Source of the DNA: Hippopus hippopus
Taxonomy: Eukaryota; Mollusca; Bivalvia; Cardiida; Cardiidae
NCBI GenBank assembly: GCA_946811185.2
Contig: OX328101.1
Span: 29,372,122-29,436,121, forward strand
Direction of reading: 5' to 3'
DNA length: 64,000 bases
The position numbers and the translations under genes were made by a program. The notes under the pieces are model-generated. The model did not search any database. It was not told where the DNA came from and worked only from the letters and a program-made list of their open reading frames with translations. Positions 43,280 through 54,244 of this stretch are shown here, in pieces. Numbering within the stretch: position 1 is the first letter of the stretch; each line of letters starts with the position of its first letter.

Positions 43280-43670
43280 ACTTTTGCGGATGGCGTTTAT
43301 CAAGATCGGACAGCACAGAACGTGCAGTTTGATCTTGGATCTACACCCTTCTCTAAACTATTATCTAAACGGTCTTCAACTGCAGAGGGTATGTATGTTT
43401 AGATATCGGGAAAAAGTTGAATTTTTAAGTTGCCAGCGAAAAAGTAAATTTTTTGCCAAACGAAAAAAAAAAAATGACTTGTCGGTCCAAATTCAAAGCA
43501 TTCGTAAACGACTGAATTTGGCGGAATTTGCTTTAAAAGGAAAATAAATATTGAGGGAAAAAGGTAAAGAGCTGGCTGCCAGCTTTTTCTCCTTTTGCCG
43601 TATTATTTTCAAAGTAGATCTACTCTTTCCTCAATGTTTTTAAAAGTCGGAATCATTTGGTAAGAGTTAA
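43280..43670. mobile_element. F2 core fragment and diverged F1 MITE
   Basis: An F2 hairpin remnant is at about 43287-43350. An F1 copy in reverse orientation is at about 43475-43670 (TCCAAATTCAAAGCATTCGT, hairpin with apex GCTGGCTGCCAGC, TTTGGTAAGAGTTAA). Confidence 0.65.
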
Positions 43671-43679
43671 TATGCATCA

Positions 43680-44120
43680 AAAGGACAGATTGTCCGACTT
43701 CTGTTAACATAAAACAGATTTTACAGATTTAAGCTTGCCAAGTTTTAAAAATAAAACCCAGATAAAAATCGTACAGATCTCTCGCAACGAAAAAAAACAA
43801 TTTTCAAGGTCACATACTTGACCTGTTGTTTTGGCAACGAGCCAGGATTTACAAGCGGTAATATTGTCAATTAAACCATAACATTTTGCCTCTGCAGTTG
43901 ATAGATTTTAAAAAAACAATGTGTGAAAAGAAGCAAATAGATCTACTCCATTTCCGACAACATTTCACTTTTTGGAAACAAAAACCCTGATGTTTTTCTT
44001 TCCTTTAAATTTTTGTCTTTCGTATAATTTGTGATTCTTCTCGATAGGTCGTAAAAGCCTAAAACTGAGGTTTACAGGTAAACACAGTTTTCCAAGACTT
44101 GTAATCGCTTTAACTATTTC
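43680..44120. other. no gene seen
   Basis: AT-rich, with an F1-like trace at 43915-43975 (AACAATGTGTGAAAAGAAGC). Confidence 0.35.
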
Positions 44121-44124
44121 AACC

Positions 44125-44355
44125 CCCTTACCAAACAGTCTCGAGTTTTAACGACCCTGGAGGGATAATATTTTCTGAAACATTGTGGGAAAAGGAAAAA
44201 ATGCTAGACACCAGTATTTTCCCCTTTTTTAACCTTTTTGTTTTCTACTTTTTCAAATGTAAGTTCAACTATTTGAAGCACATAGAATTCGTTAGATCTA
44301 CTAGTACATTGAAATTAGATGAGTCCAAATTTTGTCGTATAGTAAAGATTTAAAA
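44125..44355 (+). mobile_element. F1 MITE, diverged
   Basis: AACCCCCTTACCAAACAGTC, GACCCTGGAGGGATAATATT, a half-intact hairpin, and ATGAGTCCAAATTTTGTCGT. Confidence 0.75.
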
Positions 44356-44639
44356 GCGTTTACAATTCCCTTCACTCTTTCGCTGCAAACTGAATTTATT
44401 CGTTTTTTTTTTCCGAGGTTTTTAATCAAAGTTCCACTACGACTAAAGATAGTTTTCGTCATACCGTCTAGCTACTGGTAGCGGATGGTGTAGATTCAAG
44501 ATCAGACCACGTTTTGGGCAGTTTGACCTTGATCTAAGCCGTTTGCAATTTTATGCATGCCATGTTAGTCAGAAGTCTGGTGAAATAATTGAAAATACAC
44601 CATGAAATATTACGTCAGCTACAACGCATATTGTGCCTG

Positions 44640-44965
44640 GCAATAGATTACCGTCCGAAGGTTTCTCTCTTTATCTCGCTGAGCCTTGTAGCGTACAGGG
44701 CTTGAAACTAGGAGGTACCTGGTTCGAATCCACAACTCAACATTTCTTTCCATGGACTATCAATGATAGTCATTGCGACAGGATTCACTCTTCTCTCATA
44801 GCTGATCGTTCAGTTTCGACGATGATTGTATGGGAAAACAGCCAGTAGTTTCGGAAGAATACTGTGCAAAGTATTGGTAAAGAAACTCGAAGAATGCATT
44901 GATAGGTGTACTGGCCGCCGCGATATAATCGAAACAACGTTGAAAAAGGTGTAAAACATCATACA
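44640..44965 (+). mobile_element. tRNA-derived SINE (S1)
   Basis: Damaged head (CGCTGAGCCTTGTAGCGTAC), B-box GGTTCGAATCC, body GAAAACAGCCAGTAGTTTCG and GGTGTACTGGCCGCCGCG, then a shortened tail. An F2 remnant lies just upstream at 44480-44545. Confidence 0.8.
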
Positions 44966-44969
44966 CAGA

Positions 44970-45990
44970 AATCTCCCTTTACCTTATTGTTTTCAAACAC
45001 TGGTTTACTATGGTACGAAAAGGTTGACTGCAAATGGGTATTTTCCCGTATCTCGACCAGTATGTTTTCGGCGTAGCTTTGTGAGCTGGCTTTTGACCTA
45101 CTTCTTTGTATTAATCTCGAACGAATAAATACTAACTTGCGATTGGTCAAAAATGTGGACAGGTGTGTTCTGCGGGCCTCCGTGGACCTCTTTAAGGCTT
45201 ATTTGCGGGCTCATTAAAGATACCAATATACAAGGGTTGCTACCATTAATCTACACGGCGCTTATCAGTACCTCAGCAAATGGACGTGATATGGGATAAT
45301 CCTTTTCTTGTACAATATAGTAATTTATTATCATTTATGTGTGACCCTATAACCCGTTACTATACAGTCTATGTGCATTTTCAGACACACCATTTTTAGC
45401 AGCAAGAGCTCCTTTTTCAACAATGAGTTTGACTAACATCTAATCTTTAAAGACATGTCTAATGGAAATCTCTCAACATGCTAAACAACGGGAAAAAAAA
45501 GAGCTCAATTACTGGCGTGTTTACTGTTCATTATTTCTCTTCAGAGTGAACTACAATCTAGTGTCACTATCCATATTCCGATACCTTCTATGTTTTTCAA
45601 AAGGAATGTTTCGTTAATAATCAAAGTAGGGCAAATACTTAAAACGAAACGTTATACAGGTAAACACTACAATCCAGCACAAAGGCTATCGCAGGTCAGT
45701 GCCCGTAACAAACTAGGTATTCCAGCGATTCAGAAATTTGGGTTTTCTGAAATTCTAGAAAACTATGTTTTGTGTACTCGGCTCGGCCAAATCTATTTCC
45801 GAGGACTGATGAAAACCTATTACAGCAAACCTCATGCCTCCCTGATCCCTTCGACTTTGTTTTAAGTATTGAAGTAACCAGTGGCTAGCAGTCAAAGAGA
45901 GTTTGGTATGAGGCGCTGGTATTGAGACACAAGAGGTGCATGGTAGTGTACTGTGATAGCCGGCATGTCTACAGTACAATACTGTTGTAA
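44970..45990. other. no gene; possible SINE remnants
   Basis: No domain-like frame. Around 45775-45900, TCGGCTCGGCCAAATCTATT and CCGAGGACTGATGA recall the S1 body, heavily diverged. Confidence 0.35.
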
Positions 45991-45995
45991 TTTGT

Positions 45996-46215
45996 TTGTT
46001 CTGTTTGTATGGTGTTTATTGCCGTTTTCGACATTATCATAGTTTTATCTCGGCGGCAAGTGCACCTATCCATGCTTTTCTGGAGCTTCTCTTACCAGTA
46101 CACAATACTTTTCCCAAGCCACTGGCTGCTTTCCCACATAAGCTAACCTTCGTTGAAACGAGTGATCAGCTATCAGAAGGAATGAGTCCTGTCGCAATGA
46201 GTGTAGCTCAATATA
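45996..46215 (-). mobile_element. S1 SINE, 5' truncated
   Basis: TTGTATGGTGTTTATTGCCG, TCGGCGGCAAGTGCACCTAT and CCCAAGCCACTGGCTGCTTT, ending near GTCGCAATGAGTGT. Part of an F1 hairpin follows (46258-46310). Another S1 fragment is at about 46560-46680. Confidence 0.75.
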
Positions 46216-46789
46216 TATTAAAATAATTATTTCTGCTTTTGAAATTGTAGAGTCGCTCTGGAAAAGGGAGTAAATGCTGGTTTCATTTCCCCACAATGTT
46301 TTCCAAAAAAGTTCTCTGACTGAAAGCTTTACCTTTTGCAACAATGTTGTCTGTGTTGGTCTGCTACAAGAGGCAGACAAATCGACTAGATTATTTAAGG
46401 CTCCTGAGTGGTTATAAGTTTCGTCACCGGAAGTAACAGAATTCATTTAGCTTTCTTTTGATGTTAAAACATATAGGTGTAATTCGCCGGAAGTGTATTT
46501 GGCGATTTACACCTCTGTTAAAAGTATTTCAGTTACAGTATATCACGCAGTCCACTACACCTAGGCCTATCCAATTTCCCTTTTCTAGTCCTGCATACAA
46601 TACCCCTTTCCAAGTCCTTGGCTACTTTCCCGTATTAAAACAGTACAGGCAATTAGAGTGGAATGAATCTTACCGCCAGGACTATTTTTAGATATACTAT
46701 CGTCCGGAACCATTCGGGTGTGACAAATGAAAAAGCAAACATATTCAATTTGAGGAAACGAGCTCAATCGATTTTGTTATTAACCCTTT

Positions 46790-47016
46790 AATAGACGATA
46801 AAGTTGTAGACTTGTCCAAATTCAAAGCATTCGCAGACGACAAACTGAATGCATGCTCAAAAGATGGAACTCGTTTAGGAAGGCATAGAGGACATTGTGG
46901 TAAAGGAGAAAACGCTGCTTACAAGCATTTTGTTCTCATTTCTCAACAATATTTTTCAAAAGCAGTCTTTCTCAGGATTGTTCAGTAACACACCAGTTTG
47001 TTTAGTTCAGGGTTAA
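46790..47016 (-). mobile_element. F1 MITE, complete, TTAA-bounded
   Basis: TTAA at 46790-46793 and 47013-47016. TAGACTTGTCCAAATTCAAA and GCAGACGACAAACTGAATGC. The hairpin is partly decayed (46894-46960). Confidence 0.8.
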
Positions 47017-47099
47017 CGCTTGTCCTGCTCTGTTTGCTTATAAAGGAGTTGATTTTATTGCTATTTGGCATCAAATAGTAAATAAACGACTCAAACCAG

Positions 47100-47175
47100 A
47101 AGTAGAGGAGCGGGAGTGTGGATCAAGATCAGACTGCACGTGGGTGCAGTCTGATCTTAATCCAAACTCTTATTA
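47100..47175. mobile_element. F2 hairpin core with altered loop
   Basis: Both stem arms TCAGACTGCAC and GTGCAGTCTGA are intact (about 47129-47154). The loop is GTGG in place of AGAAC. Confidence 0.75.
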
Positions 47176-47179
47176 AAGC

Positions 47180-48230
47180 CCAACCGTGTCAGCGCACGGC
47201 AATGGAAGGGATAAAATCAATGGATAATCAGTGGGAAAATGATGGTTATGTTTCATGGCATTGAACGCCTCGTTACACATTTTGGCTCTAGCGGCTCTCG
47301 GAGTGATGATAGCTACATTTAACGACCCTTTACATTGTACAGGAATTTTCCAATCTCTAATTTGAGGCCGAATATGAGCCCCACAAAAAAAGTATGTGAA
47401 AATGTTAACTTTTCCCCCAGTTTTATATCGTGCAATTCCCTTAGTAAGAATAAAATTTGAGTTTTAAAACTGGTCCTATTTTCAGATAATGAAGGAACTG
47501 GTTATCTGTATTAAAACTGTGAACCAAAAGAACCAAATAACCTTGGGATAAAAACAATCATTTCCGTCCTGCTAATTTCGGATTTGTTAAATCCATAGAT
47601 TGATTTTAAATAAAAACAGAAAATAAGAAAATGAAACTGCTAGATATATAGGCGCAGGTTTTTTCTTGAGCACACGTCAGAGCATTTAAATATTTGGGGA
47701 GGCGACGTTAAAAAGTACCTAATGTGTAAATGTGCGTGTGGCGGGGGACGACTTTCCTTGAGCACAAGTAAGGCAGCCTGTTTTTTTTTTTGGTGGGGGG
47801 GGGGGGGGCGGAGGGTGGGGAAGGGGGTCCCGGAAGCCACCTGTATGAAAATTTGAAAAATATCTTATGTCTGAAAAGTATATAAAGCAACCGGTGAAAA
47901 AAAAAAACTTCTACTTATCTAGAATTAATACCACATGATCCGACAAAAATGCATACTACATGCAATAGGCACTGTATCAAGCAATATTTAATTACGTAAC
48001 TGCAGTATAAACTGTACTCGTTGACTGTTTATAGAGAAATGCACTCAGGTGCCTGGAAAGACTTAAGTTTTGGAAACATCGGGCATGCATAGATACAAAG
48101 TAATCGCACCTGTCTGTCGTAATGTAACTGAAATACTATTGATGTGGTTTTTAAACAAAACAAACATTCTGTCATTTTACTATTGCGCATCCATATTTCA
48201 TTTTTCATTGTAGATGTAATACATTCGTTC
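47180..48230. other. no gene; G-run at 47790-47830
   Basis: A T run followed by a long G run (about 47779-47808) sits in otherwise unrecognised sequence. Frames crossing it are compositional artefacts. Confidence 0.45.
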
Positions 48231-48234
48231 ATTT

Positions 48235-48435
48235 TTAACCCTTTACCAAACAATTCCGAGTCTTTTGAGTGAAGAAGGCTGTTGAAAACATTGAAGAAAA
48301 AGGAGAAAATGCTGGTAACCAGCATTTTCTCCTTTTCCCACAATGTTTTCTACCCTTTGAAAGATGAATCCAAACCATTTGCGCCTGCAAATCAATTCTT
48401 GCAAGTCTACAGCTTTTTCGTGTAGTAAAGGGTTA
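48235..48435 (+). mobile_element. F1 hairpin MITE, complete, TTAA-bounded
   Basis: TTAA at 48235-48238 and 48432-48435. CCCTTTACCAAACAATTCCG. Very well-kept hairpin (48283-48347). The right arm is shortened by deletion of the GAGCCACATTTAATTT block. Confidence 0.88.
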
Positions 48436-48439
48436 AGCA

Positions 48440-49400
48440 TAAAAATATCAAACTAGGAAACTATGGCATTTATGTATCTTTTCCTGCTATACACAACTAT
48501 GGACGTGTCCCAGGGAAAGTCTACTCTGTATATGAGCAGTCTGATTTTGACCTACACTCTCAGCTTTACGATTAATATGTTCAGTTACATAACTGTAATC
48601 AAATTCAATCCAGTCAAAGAAATTGTTTATTGACAATAAGTTCTAGCTAACAACACAAATTTGACAAGATATTGGTTAATTTTAGGTAATTACCCTTTTC
48701 TAATTATATTGCAAACCATTATTATTATCAGTAATACTTTAATTAATACTGCATTTTCTACTGTTATCATTTCACTGGCAGTAGTATGCAACCATCATCA
48801 TGATCATCCATTATCATCATTACAAAAAATGTAACAGAAACATTCATTCAAGATTTTTGTTGTTGCTGTTGCTTGGTGATAATATCCATGTAATCAATTC
48901 ATGGGTTCTGTGATCAAACTTTATGTACAGAAAATATCAAACACTAAAATTTCTTTCCTTTATTTAAGTAAGCGCATTTCATATGTTTGCCATCGATACT
49001 GTTTTGTAGAAGATAGGCAGGCCTTGTACAAGGAAGCGTTATGTAGTCTCATATGGCCTTACACGGCTGCAGAATAAATGTTCGCCGCATATCTTCTTAC
49101 AAATCCGCAAAATGAATTTTCCTTTAATACTGAGCCCAAGATTTGATTCTCGCACAAATAAAAGTCAGTATACAGGTCCCATTCTGAATTCTTTACAAAA
49201 TAAAGCCAGCATAATTTAGCCTACAATATATCCTTCTGTGTTTGCTTGATTGAATGTTGTTTTACACCACTTGAACATTGCTTCAATAACAAATATATCA
49301 CATCAGTTCACTTATCTAGAGGCAGTGTTCTCTAACCATGTTAAATTAGGTTTTACACAGAATGCCTCGGCTAATTAGGTGGCCAGTTTTAGAGCATGAA
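48440..49400. other. no gene seen
   Basis: AT-rich. Only an F2-like trace near 48510-48560 (ATGAGCAGTCTGATTTTGAC). Confidence 0.35.
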
Positions 49401-49401
49401 A

Positions 49402-49890
49402 TTAACCCTTTACCACAGAACCCGAGTTTTTATGACCCTGAAGATTTTGTTTGTGTTGGAGTTTAACGCCGTTTTCACAGCTCAAGTCATATCATTACGG
49501 TCAGTGCACAGGTCTACACATGTGTTTACTGGCTTTCTCACACCAGTATTGACACAACTTTCTTTCCAAGTCACTGACCCCTTTTCTCACATGCACCAGA
49601 GGTGAGAGGCGAAAAATCGCCGCAAAGAAAGTTTGCATCAGCCGGGTATCGAACTCACAACCACCGGGCCACGAGTCAGACATTAACTACTTGGCTACCA
49701 GGCCGGGACGTAAAGAAAAATACTTGAAAACATTGTGGCAAACGATAACCAGCATTTTCTCTTTTTTCGACAATGTTTTCTATCATTTCAGAAACAATCA
49801 CTTAGACAAAAGTAATTTTGTTGTATGCATAATAGGTCTTCAGAATGGACCAGCCTAAAATTTTGTCGTTTGGTAAAGACTTTAGGTGAC
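49402..49890 (+). mobile_element. F1 MITE split by a SINE
   Basis: F1 start AATTAACCCTTTACCACAGA to GACCCTGAAGAT, then a SINE, then TACTTGAAAACATTGTGGCA, a shortened hairpin and AAAATTTTGTCGTTTGGTAA. Confidence 0.85.
49445..49710 (-). mobile_element. tRNA-derived SINE, S1-related variant
   Basis: GGAGTTTAACGCCGTTTTCA at the tail side, TTTACTGGCTTTCTCACACC in the body, and a tRNA-like head at 49630-49708 (B-box GGGTATCGAACTC; ACTTGGCTACCAGGCCGGG). The same variant is at 37165. A TSD is not obvious. Confidence 0.8.
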
Positions 49891-49972
49891 CATTGGCGTT
49901 GCAAAGTAGCTGTCTGAGGACCAGTGTACCAGCAGGGCCCAAAAAAGGATTCCGGGATAATTGATCAAACAT

Positions 49973-50185
49973 TTAACCCTTGTCCTGCTAAGTAAGTTAA
50001 ATGAAACTCTCGAGGCGATAGTAAAAATCCGAATAACATTATTCTAAATTTCACTTTTTCGAAAAAGATATCTCTGTATCGGACAGTGTACATCCAAGAT
50101 CAGACTGCATGTTCTGTGCAGTCTGATCTTGATCTACATTGTCCGCAAAAGGTCAGTGAGTCGCGCTTAGCAGATTAAGGGTTAA
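49973..50185 (-). mobile_element. F2 hairpin MITE, complete, TTAA-bounded
   Basis: TTAA at 49973-49976 and 50182-50185. CCCTTGTCCTGCTAAGTAAG at the left and CGCGCTTAGCAGATTAAGGG at the right. Core at 50100-50126 (loop GTTCT). Confidence 0.92.
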
Positions 50186-50334
50186 AACTGCAGAACTATG
50201 AGGGACCCTTGCAATGAATGCTAATGTAAAGGTTGCAGGCATAGTATCCCTCAATATAACAGGTGAGGGACATAGACAGCACCATATTAACTCTTTATAC
50301 ATCAGGTGTCAATTTATTAGTTTTTGCTTCTTTG

Positions 50335-50590
50335 TATCAAATGCTGTTTTAAAAGTTATTTCAATTATATCGTGGTGGCAAATGCAACTATCAATGCTTT
50401 TCTCGAGTTTTCCTGCACCTGTCCTCACAATTCTTTCCAAGCCACTCGCCGAAACAAGGGTAAACAGTGAAAGAGGAACGAATCCTGTTGCAATGACTAT
50501 CTTGGAAAGAAATTGGGCAAGCTTGGATTCAAACCAGCGACCCTCTAGTGTACTGTCCTGTATGCTACTGACTCAGCTACCGGGCTTGAT
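50335..50590 (-). mobile_element. S1 SINE
   Basis: TCAATTATATCGTGGTGGCA, TCTTTCCAAGCCACTCGCCG and GGAACGAATCCTGTTGCAAT, with a diverged tRNA-like head to about 50585 (ACTGACTCAGCTACCGGGC). A further fragment is at 50970-51095. Confidence 0.8.
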
Positions 50591-51182
50591 GACATTATTT
50601 TGGACTTGTCTGTATTGAATGCAATAAGTCTTGAAGACAACAAATATGGCTCAATTGGTAAGGTCTGTCTTTGAGGGGGTAGATGGAAGATGAGTGTGGT
50701 GATAGAAGGGAAGTAACTGTGTTTTACTGCAAGAATGTAACAGTTATTTCTCATAAGCTTAGGAAGACTAAAAATACGTAATTCGATATAATCTATCAGT
50801 TGTTGTTAAAACCCTTGGAACACATAGGTACAGTTATAGAATGTTTCTTTAAAACCAGGTCAAGATCTTCTTTATTATACATTCTCTGACCTAGCATCAT
50901 AGAAAACCAAGGAATTGTTGGAAAAGGAGTAAAGAGTCAAGAATAAAAGAAGAGATTGGGGTTGGATGGGATTTGTTTGTTTGGCGTGTTACACCATTTT
51001 CAACACTATTTTCGCTATATCACTGTGGCACCTATGCATTTTTGAGTTTCTTTTATCGCTCTATCCAAGCCAATGGCTGCTTTTTAAAGGGGCCTATTTA
51101 GTTTTCATTCTATTAATCAGAATTTCTTGTAAAACACCGATGACAAGAGGGCCATGCTGGCCCAGTATCGCTCCACTGGCTT

Positions 51183-51409
51183 ATGACCCTTTACCAAACA
51201 ATTCCGAGTTTTAATGACCCTGAAAGAGAAAGCTTTAAAAACATTGCCGGAAACGGAGAAAATGTTGTCAACCAGCATTTCTTCCTTTTCCCACAATGTT
51301 TTGTACTCTATCAAAGACAGAAATAATCATTTGAGCCACATTAATTTATCGTCTTCAGTGGCTTTTATTTTGGTCCAGTCAAACAATTTGTCCCTTTGTA
51401 AAGAGTTAA
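51183..51409 (+). mobile_element. F1 hairpin MITE
   Basis: GACCCTTTACCAAACAATTC at the left. Imperfect hairpin at 51236-51302. GGTCCAGTCAAACAATTTGTC, then TTTGTAAAGAG and TTAA (51406-51409). Confidence 0.85.
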
Positions 51410-51839
51410 ATAAATGTATCATGCACTAAATTGGCACTGACAGTGACATACAGCATAAAAAGTCTGTATGGTAATAAACTTACATGGGAACAATAACCCC
51501 CCCCCCCAACAAAAAAAGTTGTGTCTTCTTCAAATGCAAAGATAGCGTCAGTGAATACATGCAGATTTTTTCAATGGCGTGAAAGGTAAAGTTCTGGAAC
51601 AAAAAACTGAATGATAGAAATCTAACTTTATATTTAACATTAAACTCGCCTGAACATAACTATTAGCATCAAAATAATTCACTTTCCCTGAAACCTGAAC
51701 ATTTTCTATCCAAAAAAATTTGAATACCTTACATCAATCATGAAAAAGTGCGGTTGGATAATCAAGGGAGGTAAATAGTAACAAATTTTACATCTCATAT
51801 AACAAGTTAATTCCCTTGATCAGTTATATAACTTAAGTC

Positions 51840-52243
51840 ACTATGTAAGCCCATGTTAATTTTGTGATCCCTGGGATGAGGTCAAATTTGAGCCCTGGGC
51901 TATAATTTCAATAAATTTGGTAAAGGTCTATTAGATGAAGCTACATGCCGATTTGGGTAGCCCTAGGCATTTTGGTTTCAGACAAGAAGATTTTTAAATA
52001 TTTTCAATATTTTTCACTTTTGTTGCAATGGCAACCAGAGTTTTCAATGTAATCAAATTCTCTGAAGGAATTTTGAAGAGGACCATGGCAGGATCATTTC
52101 TGCGAAGTTTCATCAAAATTGGATGGGTAGTTTCAGAGAAGATGTTCGAAATTAAAGTTAACGCATGCACACATGGACGGACGTACGCACGCACAACTGA
52201 CCATGACATAAGCTCAGTGGCCTGTGGCCAGTTGAGCTAAAAA
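51840..52243 (-). repeat. dispersed TTTTAGCTC-ended repeat, copy 2
   Basis: It runs to GGCCAGTTGAGCTAAAAA (about 52225-52243). Landmarks are ATGGACGGACGTACGCACGC and GGATCATTTCTGCGAAGTTTC. It is the inverse of 23205-23420. The short frame inside it is not a gene. Confidence 0.7.
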
Positions 52244-52244
52244 C

Positions 52245-53185
52245 CATTAGATAAATTTCTCTTTGCAGATGTATAGAAACTGTTGGATTACATTCAGATA
52301 AAATGTGACATTTTAGGCAGTTAAAAGCGAGATGGTCGTTTAGCAATAGATAAACGCCATACATGTATATTCTTATTGCATCAAAGAAATTGATCAAGCC
52401 TAGGTTTGAAGCTCTACTTGTTACAGACTGAGCCATTAGGCTTGGCAAAGTGGACAATTGAAAGACAGAAAAAGACGCAACTGTAAAGAAGCTTATGGTA
52501 AATAAAAAAGATAAAAACAATTAAAAGAAATAAGAAAAGAAAGTAAAAAAAAACAGAAACAAACAATTTTACAAGACTTTGGGAAAAAATATAAAAAGAC
52601 ATTTTTCCTTTTTCAATTTTTCATGAAAACAAACCTTTATTGTATCATGTACTGCGATACAGTGCATCACAAATTTTTGATGAACAGTTTTGTTAAATAA
52701 GTCATGGCATGTACAAAACACTCTCACAATATCAAGTCCTTTTTATCTATAACTGAAGTGTACTGTCACAGGCAGAATAATGTGGTAAATTTTAGATGTT
52801 TTGCAGACTCTGTCGATCAATATCAGAAAGCTCAAAAGCTGCACTCTCCTTCAGCAGTATTCACCAAATTCAAAAAGTATTTCAATCTTAAATTCCAAGA
52901 GTTTAAGATAATCCATCTTTTTAGATGAAACCTTTTACAACACCACACACAGTTGACCAATCACACCCCTGTACTTGAAAAACTCCTAGGACAATGGCTC
53001 AAATATGTTGAAAAAATGTCTTAAAGTGTCAATTTGTATGTTTAGATCTTGTTGCTTAAAATACACAAAATTACTGAAGCGATTTCTTTTTGATAAATGT
53101 GTGTTGATATCAAGCATTTCTATTCACATCTTTGCTGAAGCCGACTTTAAAAACATCCTCGTAAAATACAAGTAAACACCATAAA
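52245..53185. other. no coding exon seen; possible taxilin 3' end signal
   Basis: TTTATT at 52636-52641 is AATAAA on the minus strand, a candidate distal polyadenylation signal for the taxilin transcript. A nearer one is at 53816-53821. A short plus-strand frame at 52704-52928 has no recognisable domain. Confidence 0.35.
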
Positions 53186-53186
53186 C

Positions 53187-53422
53187 TAACCCTTTACCAA
53201 ACAATCAAGAGTTTTAACGACCCTGAGAAATAAAACAAGGCTTTTGAAAACATTGTGTAAAAAAAAAGAAAATGCTGGTAAACAACATTTTCTGCTTTTC
53301 CCACAATGTTTTGCACCCTTTCACAAGCTAACCACATACTCTAAGCCACATTTCATTTATTGTCTACGAGTGCTTTGATTTTGGAAGAGTATAAAACTAT
53401 TGTTGTATGGTTAAGGGTTAAG
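53187..53422 (+). mobile_element. F1 hairpin MITE
   Basis: CTAACCCTTTACCAAACAAT. Diverged hairpin at about 53243-53313. TAAGCCACATTTCATTTATT, ending GGTTAAGGG and TTAA (53419-53422). Confidence 0.85.
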
Positions 53423-53535
53423 GTCTGAAACATAAAACATGTAAACTTTGCAGCATAAGGAGATAATTATGATTGCACGAAGAGACTTCTTCTTTCGCGA
53501 CAATGTTTTCGAAAGTGGTCTAATTGTGGTAGTTT

Positions 53536-53780
53536 CTTAACCCTTTACCAAATAATCCTGTGTTTTAGCAACCCTGGGAAAAAAGCCTTTGGAAAACATG
53601 GGAAAAGGAGAAAATGCTGGTGACCAGCATGTTCTCCTTTTCCCACAATGTTTTCTACTCAGTTAGAGAACTTCTATACATTTGTACCAATTTTGAAATT
53701 GTCGTCCACAGATCCTGTCAATTTTGAACAGTCTAAAATCAATCATTAAGGATAGAATAAGGAGGTCAAAGAGTAAATGA
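53536..53780 (+). mobile_element. F1 hairpin MITE
   Basis: CTTAACCCTTTACCAAATAA. Near-perfect hairpin at about 53594-53655 (apex GCTGGTGACCAGC). The right end is decayed. It lies just 3' of the taxilin stop. Confidence 0.85.
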
Positions 53781-53815
53781 TTGAAAACTCTTCCTTCACA
53801 ATGTGACACATACAT

Positions 53816-53821
53816 TTTATT
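53816..53821 (-). terminator. candidate taxilin polyadenylation signal
   Basis: AATAAA on the minus strand, about 215 bases beyond the taxilin stop codon. No transcript evidence is available from sequence. Confidence 0.4.
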
Positions 53822-54035
53822 GTTCACCAATACACTGCAAAGATAATAGAACCTCATCACAATGCAGACAATTCAGTTTGCTTCTGTTTGACAGACTTCT
53901 TCGAAGCTATTGTGAGTATGTTTTAATTTCAAGTTGCGGAAAGAAATGAAGTATATACACCTTTGTGACCAACACGTATGAAAGCAAAGAAGTCAGACAT
54001 TCAAAAGAACCACACATACAAGAGTTTAACAATGA

Positions 54036-54244
54036 TCAGGACGCTGAAGTTTCTGAGATTTTCTCTGATTGTTTAGTTTCTTCGGCAGTTGGTGCTGATT
54101 GGCCATCTGAAATTGCATTTGAATCTGAGCCTTCTAATTGGCTACTTGGTTCATGTTCCTCTCCATTTGATTGGCTAGCTTCAGGAGGAGAATTATTTGT
54201 TGTGTCTTGTTGTATAACAGTTACACCAGTGTTAATTGAGGCAC
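54036..54244 (-). CDS. TXLN: taxilin exon E, last coding exon
   Basis: Acceptor TATGTTTCTAG before 54244. In phase it encodes ASINTGVTVIQQ followed by a Ser/Glu/Gln-rich tail ending SEKISETSAS, then stop TGA at 54038-54036. The plus-strand frame over the same bases is a shadow. Low complexity prevents firm homology, so the call rests on phase, position and composition. Confidence 0.72.

Noticed and set aside
47640..47890. proline-rich minus-strand frames
   Set aside because: Created by a G run; pure composition.
50214..50618. 134-codon plus-strand frame
   Set aside because: It overlaps an S1 SINE in antisense; the C-terminal residues are the SINE tRNA-like head.
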